Positions 16,183 to 23,811 of a stretch of DNA of 64,000 bases are shown here, piece by piece. Made by a program: the position numbers and the translations under genes. The stretch's first letter is position 1. Every line of letters begins with the position of its first letter. The DNA lies in assembly GCA_964501335.1 (NCBI GenBank), contig CAZCTC010000020.1, positions 1-64,000 of the forward strand, given 5' to 3'. The notes under the pieces are model-generated. The model searched no databases. It was not told where the DNA came from and saw only the letters and a list, made by a program, of their open reading frames with translations. Source of the DNA: CAZCTC01 sp964501335. Lineage in GTDB: Bacteria > Chloroflexota > Anaerolineae > B4-G1 > SLSP01.

Positions 16183-17596
16183 ATTTTGCTTCCAATGGCA
16201 ACCAGAAAATAAACAAACTCCCCTTCCCCGGCGCACTTTCCAGCTCCAACCGCCCGCCATGGGCCGCCACCAGATCGCGAGCAATGCTTAACCCCAACCC
16301 CATCCCCTGCGGAAATCGTTTTCCAACAGACCCTCGGTAGAAAGGCGCAAAAATACGCTCCTGCTCTTCCACCGGAATCCCCGGCCCGGTATCCTGCACC
16401 TTAATCCAGCTTTCCGAACCAGCCCACCCCGCACTTACGCTGATTACCCCGCCCGTCGGGGTATATTTGATCGCATTGCTCAAGACATTCCCCAAAGCCT
16501 GCCCCAAACGATCCCGATCGAGCAATAAAACCGGTAAATCTTCCGGCCACAGAGTTTCCCACAGGATCCCCTGCTGTTGAGCCGCTTCCCGCCAGGGCAC
16601 ACTGACCTCTACCAGCCATGATGCGAGCGCGGTGCGCTGCCGTTGTAATTCCAAAGGCCCCATGGTCTGCGAATGCAACTGGGTCAGCTCTTCCAACAAC
16701 CGCTGCATCCGTTGAATCTCCCCTTCCATCCCTGAAACTAACTCATGTCGCAACGCCGAATCTTCATCAGCACCGCCGGACAGGGCCTGGATCGCGGAAA
16801 GCAAAGCGCCCAAAGGCCGGCCTAATTCATGTACCAGATTGGCCAGCAATCGTTCCCTCGCCTTTTCCAATGTCTGCAAACGCGCCACCAACGCATTGAA
16901 AGCGCGCAACAAACGTCGTATTTCGTCCGGCCCCTGTTCCACCAAAGGTTCAGGAGATCTGCCTTCCGCTAACCGATCGATCGCCTTGGTGGCCCGCCGC
17001 AACGGGCGCTCCAGATCCAGCGCCAACCACCAACCAATCACCCCACCCAAGGCCAACCCCGCCGCCAACACCCCAAAAATCAGGGTCCGGGTCCGGGGAA
17101 ATCGCCCATAAACGCTGGAAAGCGGATCGGTCAACCGGATGACGCCTGCCATCCGAAAATCAATCCCGTAAACCGGCACCCAGGCCTCCGCAGCCCCGGT
17201 GCCGGGTTGCTCACCATAGTCAATCCGCACACTCTTGCCACTCAACAAAACCTCACTCAACCCGGCGGCCGCCAGATATTTGCCCACCAGATCGACCGCC
17301 GAAGGATCGTTGGTAGCCACCACCAACCCTGAAGGTTCCAACAAGGTGATATGGGCAGAAAGCAGAGGACCCACCCGGCTGACAAAAGAACCGGCCAGGG
17401 CAGAATCGTACCAGATCTCCGGCTCATCCCGCGCAATGGCCGAAACCAGCACGGCCTGCCGCTCCAGTTCCCGGGAAAGAGTCACCACCAACACCTGGGT
17501 CTCCAACAAATACATCAAGGCAAACCCTATGACCGGCAACACCAACATCAAGGGCAACAAATGGCTTACAATCATCCGGGTCCGTAATCTGCGCAT
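16181..17596 (-). CDS. Membrane sensor histidine kinase
   Basis: A 471-residue kinase with one N-terminal transmembrane helix (about 8-32), a ~120-residue external sensor region, and a second helix near 158-182. A HAMP-like linker (LERPLRRATKAIDRLAEG) follows. The phospho-acceptor box is LVHELGRPLG, in which Arg of the usual HELRTP is Gly. The ATPase domain has NVLSNAIKYTPTGG, DTGPGI, FAPFYRG and GMGLGLSIARDL. The frame is open 150 bp further upstream into the regulator gene, but the ATG at 17596 follows GAAGGAG and starts 11 bp after the regulator stop. It should phosphorylate the OmpR-type regulator just upstream; an envelope-stress signal is inferred from the htrA neighbour. Confidence 0.92.
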   Translation of the reverse strand: MRRLRTRMIVSHLLPLMLVLPVIGFALMYLLETQVLVVTLSRELERQAVLVSAIARDEPEIWYDSALAGSFVSRVGPLLSAHITLLEPSGLVVATNDPSAVDLVGKYLAAAGLSEVLLSGKSVRIDYGEQPGTGAAEAWVPVYGIDFRMAGVIRLTDPLSSVYGRFPRTRTLIFGVLAAGLALGGVIGWWLALDLERPLRRATKAIDRLAEGRSPEPLVEQGPDEIRRLLRAFNALVARLQTLEKARERLLANLVHELGRPLGALLSAIQALSGGADEDSALRHELVSGMEGEIQRMQRLLEELTQLHSQTMGPLELQRQRTALASWLVEVSVPWREAAQQQGILWETLWPEDLPVLLLDRDRLGQALGNVLSNAIKYTPTGGVISVSAGWAGSESWIKVQDTGPGIPVEEQERIFAPFYRGSVGKRFPQGMGLGLSIARDLVAAHGGRLELESAPGKGSLFIFWLPLEAK

Positions 17597-17607
17597 CTCA
17601 ACTCCTT

Positions 17608-18306
17608 CTAAGGGACCAACCGATACCCTACCCCACGCACGGTAAGTAAATGCCGGGGATGTTGAGGATCTTCTTCCAGCTTCTCCCGCAGCCAACGAAT
17701 ATGTACATAAACAACCTGCGGCTCTCCCGCATATTCCGCTCCCCAAACCCGGGTCAACAATTCATGGATCGGCGCTACCCGCCCCTGCTCCCGTGCCAGG
17801 GCCACCAACAGATCAAACTCCCGGGGGGAAAGATCAACCAACCGCTCGCCCACCATCACCGTATGCGCCGCCGGATCGATCTTCCAATCGCCCACTACCA
17901 ACACCGGCGCAGGTTGAGCTTGAACCGCAGCCCCGCTCCCCCCGCCGGCCCGCCGCAGCACGGCCTTGATCCGGGCCAACAACACGTCGATATCGAAAGG
18001 CTTGGTAACATAGTCATCAGCGCCCAGCTCCAACCCCACCACCTGATCCAGTTCCCGCCGCCGGGCCGTCAAAAAGATCACCGGCGAGCTCAACTCCTGG
18101 CGAAAACAGCGCAAAGCCTCCAGGCCATCCATCCCCGGCAACCCGATATCCAACAACACCAGATCCGGAACCTCCCGCCGTGCCGCCGCCAAAGCATCCT
18201 CCGCATTCGCCGCGGTCACAACGCGATAACCGGCCCGTTCCAGATTGAACGCCAGGCTGCGGCGCAGCAAAGCATCGTCATCGACCAGCAAAATCAATCG
18301 AGACAT
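17608..18306 (-). CDS. OmpR-family response regulator
   Basis: A 232-residue regulator. The receiver domain (1-118) has the acidic pair DDD near the N-terminus, the phosphorylated Asp in LVLLDIGLPG (about residue 53), Thr in FLTARR and Lys in VTKPFD. The C-terminal winged helix (about 135-230) has LSPREFDLLVALAREQGRVAPIHELLTRVWG and VYVHIRWLREKLEEDPQHPRHLLTVRGVGYR, the OmpR/PhoB DNA-binding signature. Its start overlaps the end of the preceding hydrolase gene by 13 bp, so the hydrolase, regulator and kinase genes form one operon. Confidence 0.95.
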   Translation of the reverse strand: MSRLILLVDDDALLRRSLAFNLERAGYRVVTAANAEDALAAARREVPDLVLLDIGLPGMDGLEALRCFRQELSSPVIFLTARRRELDQVVGLELGADDYVTKPFDIDVLLARIKAVLRRAGGGSGAAVQAQPAPVLVVGDWKIDPAAHTVMVGERLVDLSPREFDLLVALAREQGRVAPIHELLTRVWGAEYAGEPQVVYVHIRWLREKLEEDPQHPRHLLTVRGVGYRLVP

Positions 18307-19253
18307 CCATCCTCCGCCTGGAAATCCATACAGAACTCCATTGCCCGCACCAGGCTGCTCTCAAAGTCGGGAGGATAAAGATGCCCGACACCCGGCCGGA
18401 CTTCAATTTCATAAGGCACCGCCAGCGCCTCCAACCGCTCCGCCAGCGCACGCCCATCCACCATCCCGGCAGTATCTTCTTCCCCTACCACCACATAGAC
18501 ATGGAGTCCGGCCGGCGGCGTCCCGGCCGGCAAAACCGGCAGCACGGGCGCCACCAAAATCACACCGACTGCCGGCACAATTCCATCCCAGGCCGTCCGC
18601 AATGCCAGGGCCGCCCCCTCCGCATACCCGCCGATCAAAGTGTAAATCGCCGCCCACCGGCCTTCGGCACGCAGATAATCGTAATGCCCTCGAATTTCAA
18701 CCAGCCCCTGCTCAACCGATTCCCAGAAATAGCCGTCGCTGAAAGCACTCCGGGAAGATTCGGGCCAGGCCGTCACCCACCCATCCCACAAATCCGGCTC
18801 CCAGGCCGCCGCCGCCAGTCGGGCATTCTCCAGATTGCCATGGATACCGAACAACAAAGGATAAACCAGCTCCGAATTGAAATCGTCGGGTCGAAAGATC
18901 TGCAATTCCACCTCATGGCTCCGTTGCACTTCGGCTTCCCGCTCACGGCACAGCTCCACCAGAGACTCAAATTCTGGATGGCTCCGCAACACCAGCAAAG
19001 CCGGCTCTTGCATCAACCAATCGGGAGCATACCAGCACGAGTCTTCACAAACAGCCGCCTGCAAAATCTGCCAGGCCCGCTCCGGTTGACCGCTTTGTGC
19101 TGCCGCCAGCAAACGGAATCGATAGCTCAATCCCAACCCATCCGAAAAAAGTCGATAATACTGGCCGATCAATTGATCGACTTCCCGATACCGCCCCCGG
19201 GCATAGAGATCTTGAATACGGTTAAAATAAAGAGCCTCACTCATATATCCCAT
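18294..19253 (-). CDS. Alpha/beta hydrolase-fold protein with lost nucleophile, TPR-like N-terminus
   Basis: A 319-residue protein. Residues about 1-115 are helical with a TPR-like look (ARGRYREVDQLIGQYY, AAQSGQPERAWQILQAA). Residues about 120-310 follow an alpha/beta hydrolase order: LLFGIHGN (oxyanion HG), YTLIGGYAEGAALAL at the nucleophile elbow, VVVGEEDT near the acid, and GVGHLYPPDF with the His. At the elbow the expected GxSxG reads GYAEG, so the catalytic Ser is Ala; the protein is probably not an active esterase and may bind a ligand or partner. GGAGGTGA precedes the ATG. It heads the operon with the regulator and kinase, so a sensing role is possible. Confidence 0.65.
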   Translation of the reverse strand: MGYMSEALYFNRIQDLYARGRYREVDQLIGQYYRLFSDGLGLSYRFRLLAAAQSGQPERAWQILQAAVCEDSCWYAPDWLMQEPALLVLRSHPEFESLVELCREREAEVQRSHEVELQIFRPDDFNSELVYPLLFGIHGNLENARLAAAAWEPDLWDGWVTAWPESSRSAFSDGYFWESVEQGLVEIRGHYDYLRAEGRWAAIYTLIGGYAEGAALALRTAWDGIVPAVGVILVAPVLPVLPAGTPPAGLHVYVVVGEEDTAGMVDGRALAERLEALAVPYEIEVRPGVGHLYPPDFESSLVRAMEFCMDFQAEDGCLD

Positions 19254-19342
19254 CGCGTCACCTCCGATAAAAAGTCCTGCGGGCTATTATATAAACGTTC
19301 ATGTGGAACCGCAAAAAATTCCTGAGAGTGAATCCCTCCGAA

Positions 19343-19370
19343 TTTGCAAAATTTCACTTTATGGTATAAT
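19343..19370 (+). promoter_or_regulatory. Promoter of the tRNA pair
   Basis: TATAAT (19365-19370) lies nine bases before tRNA-Gly. TTTGCA (19343-19348) is a fair -35 with a 16-nt spacer. Confidence 0.65.
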
Positions 19371-19379
19371 CACTCCCAC

Positions 19380-19450
19380 GCGGGCGTTGCATAATGGTCA
19401 TGCCTTAGCCTTCCAAGCTAATGATACGGGTTCGATTCCCGTCGCCCGCT
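19380..19450 (+). tRNA. tRNA-Gly (anticodon TCC)
   Basis: A 71-nt cloverleaf with acceptor stem GCGGGCG/CGCCCGC, D-arm GCATAATGGTCATGC, anticodon loop CTTCCAA closed by TTAGC/GCTAA, and T-loop GGTTCGATTCC. It reads GGA and GGG codons. CCA is not encoded (CTCTG follows). It is four bases from the next tRNA. Confidence 0.95.
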
Positions 19451-19454
19451 CTCT

Positions 19455-19828
19455 GGGCCCATAGCTCAACGGTTAGAGCGGCCGGCTTAGCGTCAGACAC
19501 CTAAGTCCGGGCCCGGGTCGGGGCCCCCTCGGTACTCTCTCAATAATCACCCGAGCCCCCATCCCCGCTGGCACTCCGGATATGGTTTTTGACTTCAGGG
19601 CTGCCCGAGAAGTAATTTTCGGGTGAAACCTGCCAAATTCGGGGAACCCTGTCTCGCAAGAAATGGCAACCCCGAGCCAAGCCCATCCGGGAAGGTGTAG
19701 AGACTAGACGGCAGGCCCCCTCCGGGGGTGAAGGGATAGTCCAGCCCACAAACCCGAAAGGGGCAGCGAAAGCTGCGGTGGGATGCATAACCGGTTGGTT
19801 CCGGGTTCAAATCCTGGTGGGCCCACCA
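19455..19828 (+). tRNA. tRNA-Ile2 (anticodon CAT), interrupted by a group I intron
   Basis: The exons are 19455-19487 and 19786-19828. They join into a cloverleaf with acceptor GGGCCCA/TGGGCCC, D-arm GCTC-AACGGTTA-GAGC, anticodon stem GCCGG/CCGGT with loop CTCATAA, T-arm CCGGGTTCAAATCCTGG and encoded CCA. Anticodon CAT with the TTGGT variable loop matches the minor tRNA-Ile2, whose C34 is changed to lysidine to read AUA; elongator Met is less likely. The intron sits between U33 and C34, so it must be removed before the anticodon exists. Confidence 0.9.
19488..19785 (+). ncRNA. Group I self-splicing intron (IC3-like) in tRNA-Ile2
   Basis: A 298-nt intron without ORF. P1 can form between exon CCGGCU and internal GGUCGG, giving the expected U-G pair at the 5' site, and the last base is the required G (19785). 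The core matches the Azoarcus tRNA-Ile intron: AAATTCGGGGAAC with GGCAACCCCGAGCCAAG (P4-P5), GGTGTAGAGACTAGACGG and GGATAGTCC (P7), CTGCC with GGCAG (P3), a P8 hairpin and a GCAGCGAAAGCTGC P9 hairpin with GAAA loop. Splicing needs only guanosine and Mg2+ in such introns. Confidence 0.92.
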
Positions 19829-19842
19829 GATGAGTAAAACGG

Positions 19843-19871
19843 ACGGCCCGACGTTGACGGGCCGTTTGTTG
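19843..19871 (+). terminator. Terminator of the tRNA transcript
   Basis: ACGGCCCG (19843-19850) pairs with CGGGCCGT (19858-19865), followed by TTGTTGT. It lies 15 nt after the CCA end. Confidence 0.65.
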
Positions 19872-19896
19872 TGTATATTGAACATGAGGATGAACG

Positions 19897-20970
19897 ATGT
19901 TAGAACGATTAGCTGGCATCGAAGCACGCTATGAAGAACTCGACCGGTTGATGGCCGACCCGCAGGTTGCCGCCGATTACGAAAAGGTGGCCACCTACGC
20001 CAAGGAACGCTCCGACCTGGATGAAATCGTCACTAACTACCGCCGCTATAAGCAGGTAGTGGACGAAATTGCCGCTGCCCGCGAAATGACCGCCCAGGAA
20101 AGCGACCCCGAACTCCAGGCCCTGGCCCACGAAGAGGTCACCCAACTGGAAGAAGAAAAGGTCCACCTGGAAGCTTTGCTGCGGCAATTGCTGGTCCCCA
20201 AAGATCCCCGGGACGACAAAGATGTGATCGTGGAAATCCGCGCCGGCGCCGGCGGCGATGAAGCCGGCCTCTTCGGTGCTGATTTATTGCGCATGTATGT
20301 GCGCTACGCCGAACGCCAGGGTTGGAAAACTGAACTGATCAGCGAAAACCGCACCGGCATCGGCGGCTACAAAGAAGTGATCATCGGCGTGCGCGGCAAG
20401 GGCGCCTACTCCCGCCTGAAGTATGAGAGCGGGGTCCATCGTGTACAGCGCGTTCCGGCCACGGAATCCAGCGGCCGGATTCACACCTCGACCACCACGG
20501 TCGCCGTGCTCCCCGAAGTGGACGATGTCGAAGTCCATATCGACATGAAAGACCTGGAAATTACCACCTACGGCTCTTCCGGCCCCGGCGGACAGCACAT
20601 GCAGAAAAACGAAACCGCCGTACGGATGGTCCATAAACCTACCGGCCTCGTCGTTACCTGTGAAAACGAACGCTCGCTGACCCAAAACAAAGAACGGGCC
20701 CTGGCCGTCTTACGCGCCCGCCTCTTTGAAATCGAACAGCAGAAACAAACGGCAGCAATTGAATCGGCCCGCCGTTCGCAGGTCGGTACCGGTGAACGCA
20801 GCGAAAAGATCCGCACCTACAACTATCCGCAGAACCGCGTCACCGATCACCGCATCGGCATGACCAGCTATAATCTGCCCATTGTGATGGACGGCGAATT
20901 GAACGAATTCATCAACGCCCTGGCCCTGGAAGACCAGACCCGCCAGCTTTCCGGCGAAGACGAAGATTAA
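19897..20970 (+). CDS. prfA: Peptide chain release factor 1
   Basis: A 357-residue release factor that recognises UAA/UAG in the ribosome and triggers peptide release. The N-terminal helical domain (1-100) is followed by the codon-recognition domain with the RF1-specific PAT tripeptide in VQRVPATESSGRIHTS (about 187-189); RF2 would have SPF. The catalytic GGQ lies in GSSGPGGQHMQKNETAVR near residue 230. Length is typical. GAGGATG precedes the ATG, and an intrinsic terminator follows the stop. The usual partner prmC is not next to it. Confidence 0.97.
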   Translation: MLERLAGIEARYEELDRLMADPQVAADYEKVATYAKERSDLDEIVTNYRRYKQVVDEIAAAREMTAQESDPELQALAHEEVTQLEEEKVHLEALLRQLLVPKDPRDDKDVIVEIRAGAGGDEAGLFGADLLRMYVRYAERQGWKTELISENRTGIGGYKEVIIGVRGKGAYSRLKYESGVHRVQRVPATESSGRIHTSTTTVAVLPEVDDVEVHIDMKDLEITTYGSSGPGGQHMQKNETAVRMVHKPTGLVVTCENERSLTQNKERALAVLRARLFEIEQQKQTAAIESARRSQVGTGERSEKIRTYNYPQNRVTDHRIGMTSYNLPIVMDGELNEFINALALEDQTRQLSGEDED

Positions 20971-20988
20971 ACCAACCCTTGAAAACAA

Positions 20989-21017
20989 AAAACGCGCCCT
21001 TCGGGGCGCGTTTTTTT
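20989..21017 (+). terminator. Terminator of prfA
   Basis: AACGCGCCC-TTCG-GGGCGCGTT (20991-21012) with a stable tetraloop and a T7 run. Confidence 0.93.
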
Positions 21018-21061
21018 ATTGACATAGGCAATCACCCCGAAAAACAAAGGAAAGAAAATCT

Positions 21062-21162
21062 CATTTTTCGGCGGCTTTTTGAAGCCGCCAAAAAATGAAA
21101 AAACTCTCTCCCCCCATCCGGCGCATCGCTTTTTACCCCACAAAAGCCCTTTGCGGGACACA
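21062..21162 (+). repeat. Palindromic repeat family, full copy
   Basis: CATTTTTCGGCGGCTT (21062-21077) pairs with AAGCCGCCAAAAAATG (21082-21097; one mismatch). The tail follows: AAAAAACTCTCTCCCC, CATCCGGCGC, TTTTTACCCC, TTTGCGGGACAC (to 21162). Nothing else is seen between prfA and the trpB gene. Confidence 0.75.
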
Positions 21163-21198
21163 AGAAATCGGTCGTAAGACAACCCGACAAACCAACGC

Positions 21199-22536
21199 TT
21201 AAATCTGCGGCAACGTCTTCAACGCTTCGGCCACTTTGTCCGCCGAATACTCGAAATCTTCCAGATGCCCGTGCAGATAAGACTCGTAAGCCCCCATATC
21301 CAGGAAGCCATGACCGCTGAAGTTGAAGAGGATTACCCGCTCCTCGCCCTTCTCTTTGGCATCCAGCGCCTCATCAATGGCCGCTTTGACGGCATGCGAG
21401 GTCTCCGGCGCCGGAATCAACCCTTCCGCCCGGGTAAACTGCAAAGCCGCCTCGAAAACGCTCAGCTGCGTATAGGCCCGCGATTCCACCAATCCTAACT
21501 CCTGCGCATGGGAAATCATCGGCGCCATGCCGTGATAGCGCAACCCGCCCGCATGGATTCCGGCCGGCATGAAAGTATGGCCCAACGTATGCATCTTCAC
21601 CAACGGGGTCAGATGCGCGGTATCGCCGTAATCGTAGGCATATTCGCCCTTGGTAAGGCTCGGACAGGCCGCCGGCTCGACCGCGACCAGACGGGTCTTC
21701 CGGCCGGAACGCAGATTCTCACCCAGGAAGGGGAAGGCTATCCCCCCGAAATTGCTGCCGCCACCCACGCAGCCGATCACCACATCGGGATAAGCCCCCG
21801 CGTCATCCATCTGCTGCAGCGCTTCTTCTCCGATCACGGTCTGATGCAGCAACACATGGTTGAGCACGCTGCCCAGCGAATATTTGGTCGCCTTGCCTGT
21901 CACGGCCGCCTCAACCGCTTCGCTGATCGCCATCCCCAGACTGCCCTGGCAATCGGGATCGGCTTCCAAAGCAGCCCGCCCGGCAGCCGTCTCGATGCTG
22001 GGACTGGCCGTCACCCGCCCCCCAAACGATTCCATCAAAATGCGCCGATAGGGCTTCTGATGGTAACTCACTTTCACCATGAAAACCTGCACATCGATCC
22101 CCAGAAAGGCTCCCGCCATGGAAAGCGCACATCCCCACTGCCCCGCGCCGGTCTCCGTGGTCAGCCGATTAATGCCCTCTTGTTTGTTATAATAGGCCTG
22201 AGCCACCGCAGTATTGGGTTTGTGGCTGCCGACCGGGCTGGCCCCTTCGTATTTGTAATAAATACGCGCCGGAGTTCCCAACGCCTTCTCCAGGCGCACG
22301 GCCCGCCGCAAGGGCGTGGGACGCCAGAGTTTGTAGATCTCCCGCACTTCTTCCGGAATCGGAATATAACGATCGGTGCTGACTTCCTGCTCGATACAGG
22401 CCATCGGGAACAGCATCGACAGGTCATCCGGCGTGAGCGGTTGATGCGTCGCCGGGTGCAACGCCGGTGGCGGCGGCGTGGGCAGGTCGGCGGTCAAATT
22501 GTACCAGCGATCCGGCAAAAACTTCGCGTCAGACAT
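21199..22536 (-). CDS. trpB: Tryptophan synthase beta chain, TrpB2 type
   Basis: A 445-residue PLP enzyme joining indole and serine. It belongs to the longer TrpB2 group: an N-terminal extension (RWYNLTADLPTPPPPALHP) is followed by RPTPLRRAVRLEKAL. The PLP Lys lies in GASPVGSHKPNTA (about 112), with TGAGQWGCALS and the phosphate-binding CVGGGSNFGG. An EHGIHAGGLRYHG-like stretch (AGIHAGGLRYHGMAP) is typical. No trpA or other trp gene is adjacent, so it may salvage indole. An ATG five codons upstream lies in the SD; the start at 22536 follows GGAGGAAACCC. A tryptophan-specific T-box leader lies directly upstream, so expression should rise when uncharged tRNA-Trp accumulates. Confidence 0.92.
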   Translation of the reverse strand: MSDAKFLPDRWYNLTADLPTPPPPALHPATHQPLTPDDLSMLFPMACIEQEVSTDRYIPIPEEVREIYKLWRPTPLRRAVRLEKALGTPARIYYKYEGASPVGSHKPNTAVAQAYYNKQEGINRLTTETGAGQWGCALSMAGAFLGIDVQVFMVKVSYHQKPYRRILMESFGGRVTASPSIETAAGRAALEADPDCQGSLGMAISEAVEAAVTGKATKYSLGSVLNHVLLHQTVIGEEALQQMDDAGAYPDVVIGCVGGGSNFGGIAFPFLGENLRSGRKTRLVAVEPAACPSLTKGEYAYDYGDTAHLTPLVKMHTLGHTFMPAGIHAGGLRYHGMAPMISHAQELGLVESRAYTQLSVFEAALQFTRAEGLIPAPETSHAVKAAIDEALDAKEKGEERVILFNFSGHGFLDMGAYESYLHGHLEDFEYSADKVAEALKTLPQI

Positions 22537-22621
22537 GGGTTTCCTCCTCAAATTCGATAATACAACTTAATGTTTGATCAGCTGTCACGGTCAGCAGCTT
22601 CGCTCCCTCTTCACCCGGTAT

Positions 22622-22655
22622 AAAAAACGTCCGTCCCTGTGCAGGGACGGACGTT
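22622..22655 (-). terminator. T-box regulated terminator of trpB
   Basis: A 14-bp stem, AACGTCCGTCCCTG and complement, with loop CA on the minus strand, followed by T6. It competes with the T-box antiterminator. Confidence 0.93.
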
Positions 22656-22943
22656 ATCAATCCGTGGTGCCACCCTGATGAGGTCCGCCGTTCCAACAAA
22701 AAACGCGTCGGTGACGACGCGTCTTGTTTGATTGGCCAGCCTCACTCTTTCGGACACGGCTCAAAAGCGATGTCCTCCGCCTGGATAACGGTGGCGGTTC
22801 CGATTCGGACTACTACCCATTTTTATGGGGTTCGGCGAACAGCTCCTGGGCCCATTCAACTTCTGCGCTGGTACCGGACTCCCACCTGCCCCGGCTCTCT
22901 GGAACCTCGCTTATGAAGTCTACTCTTCCCGTTCTCAGCCTTT
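22622..22943 (-). promoter_or_regulatory. T-box leader, tryptophan-specific (TGG specifier)
   Basis: On the minus strand the RNA carries stem I with the AGAGA-type bulge, GGTGGGAGTCCGG, and the specifier region TGAATGGGCCCAGGAGCTG, where the codon after GAA is TGG (22854-22852). Further on, the conserved GGGTGGCACCACGG (22675-22662) forms the antiterminator bulge that pairs with the tRNA acceptor end. An intrinsic terminator then precedes trpB. Uncharged tRNA-Trp should stabilise the antiterminator. Between stem I and the T-box sequence an additional ACGCGTCG/CGACGCGT hairpin (22703-22722) is followed by T6. Confidence 0.95.
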
Positions 22944-22949
22944 GACCGC

Positions 22950-22977
22950 TTTATAACATAAATCGAAAATCTGTCAA
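22950..22977 (-). promoter_or_regulatory. Promoter of the T-box/trpB transcript
   Basis: TTGACA (22977-22972), 16 nt and TATAAA (22955-22950) on the minus strand. The -35 box abuts the ferritin terminator. Confidence 0.85.
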
Positions 22978-23009
22978 GAAAAACGGGCCGTCCTTGGGAA
23001 ACGGCCCGT
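22978..23009 (-). terminator. Terminator of ferritin gene
   Basis: ACGGGCCGT and ACGGCCCGT (23009-23001 and 22991-22983 on the minus strand) form a 9-bp stem followed by TTTTTC, 24 nt past the ferritin stop. Confidence 0.85.
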
Positions 23010-23032
23010 AATGTTATCCTATCTTTAGAAAA

Positions 23033-23521
23033 TTACCCGCGATGGCCCAATTCGTGATCCAGCATAATCAAACCCTGCTTGCTTTCGCCCAACATCTTGA
23101 GCGTCTCCAGGATCTGGGAAGCATTCCGCTCTTCCTCAACCTGCTCATCGATAAACCAGTGCAGGAAAACCTGGGTGGCATAGTCGTTCTCTTTCACGGC
23201 CAGGGCATAAATGTCATTGATCAACCCGGTCACCAACTTTTCATGTTCCAGGGATTTGGCAAACAGATCGGTCGCCCCGGCAAATTCCGACGGCGGTTGC
23301 TCGATGGCCAGCAGCGTCACCGCTCCGCCCCGATCGTAAATGAAATCAAAGAATTTCAGCGCATGGGCCAGCTCTTCACGAGCCTGCACCCGCATCCACT
23401 TCCCGAAACCAGGCAAATTGTTTTTCTCCGCATAAGCTGCCATCGAAAGATACAGATAAGCCGAATAGGTTTCGTGCTTGATCTGGGTATTCATTGCAGA
23501 AAGGACAGATTGACTTAACAT
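23033..23521 (-). CDS. Ferritin (bacterial non-heme, FtnA-like)
   Basis: A 162-residue four-helix-bundle iron-storage protein of the Ftn type. Ferroxidase ligands are visible: Glu in KHETYSAYLYLSMA (Glu17), EELAH near 50-53 (Glu and His), Glu in SLEHEKL near 93, and QVEEE near 127-131. The length is normal and no heme-Met of bacterioferritin is evident. It oxidises Fe(II) and stores it as a mineral in a 24-subunit shell. AAGGAGAACATC precedes the ATG. It is a single-gene unit with its own consensus promoter and terminator, and a dyad just upstream of the -35 that could bind an iron or peroxide regulator. Confidence 0.95.
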   Translation of the reverse strand: MLSQSVLSAMNTQIKHETYSAYLYLSMAAYAEKNNLPGFGKWMRVQAREELAHALKFFDFIYDRGGAVTLLAIEQPPSEFAGATDLFAKSLEHEKLVTGLINDIYALAVKENDYATQVFLHWFIDEQVEEERNASQILETLKMLGESKQGLIMLDHELGHRG

Positions 23522-23584
23522 GATGTTCTCCTTATTGTTTGAACTATTAGAGTGAATATAGGATCTGGTCGATTTATATTTTAA

Positions 23585-23612
23585 ATTGTAACGAAATCCC
23601 TAAAAATGTCAA
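23585..23612 (-). promoter_or_regulatory. Promoter of the ferritin gene
   Basis: TTGACA (23612-23607), 16 nt and TACAAT (23590-23585) on the minus strand, in AT-rich DNA. The predicted leader is about 55 nt. Confidence 0.85.
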
Positions 23613-23614
23613 AT

Positions 23615-23631
23615 TGAAACGATTGTTTTCA
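23615..23631. promoter_or_regulatory. Dyad next to the ferritin promoter, possible operator
   Basis: TGAAA (23615-23619) and TTTCA (23627-23631) form an imperfect palindrome directly upstream of the -35. Fur or PerR sites have similar AT-rich dyads; the assignment is tentative. Confidence 0.35.
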
Positions 23632-23707
23632 TATTTATAGTATTTATTTATCTTTATATTTCGACCTATGGAGGTATCCATGGATCGGCTTAACAGCAGA
23701 TTTTTAT

Positions 23708-23805
23708 GTCCCGCAACAGATGCCTTTCAGGTAAAAAGCAACGTGCGAAATGGGGAAAAGAGCTTTTTTATGTTTTCGCGAGCTTTCTGAAGCCCGCGAA
23801 AACAT
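23708..23805 (-). repeat. Palindromic repeat family, full copy (reverse)
   Basis: The stem ATGTTTTCGCG.GC (23770-23805) has one uncompensated mismatch. On its left lies the tail in reverse order (GTCCCGCAACAGATGC, GGTAAAAAGCAACG, GGGGAAAAGAG). It ends seven bases before the ruvB stop. Confidence 0.75.
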
Positions 23806-23811
23806 CACCTT

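Noticed and set aside
19540..19927. Minus-strand frames over the tRNA-Ile intron
   Set aside because: They lie opposite the group I intron and tRNA exons; the intron has no homing endonuclease frame on its own strand.
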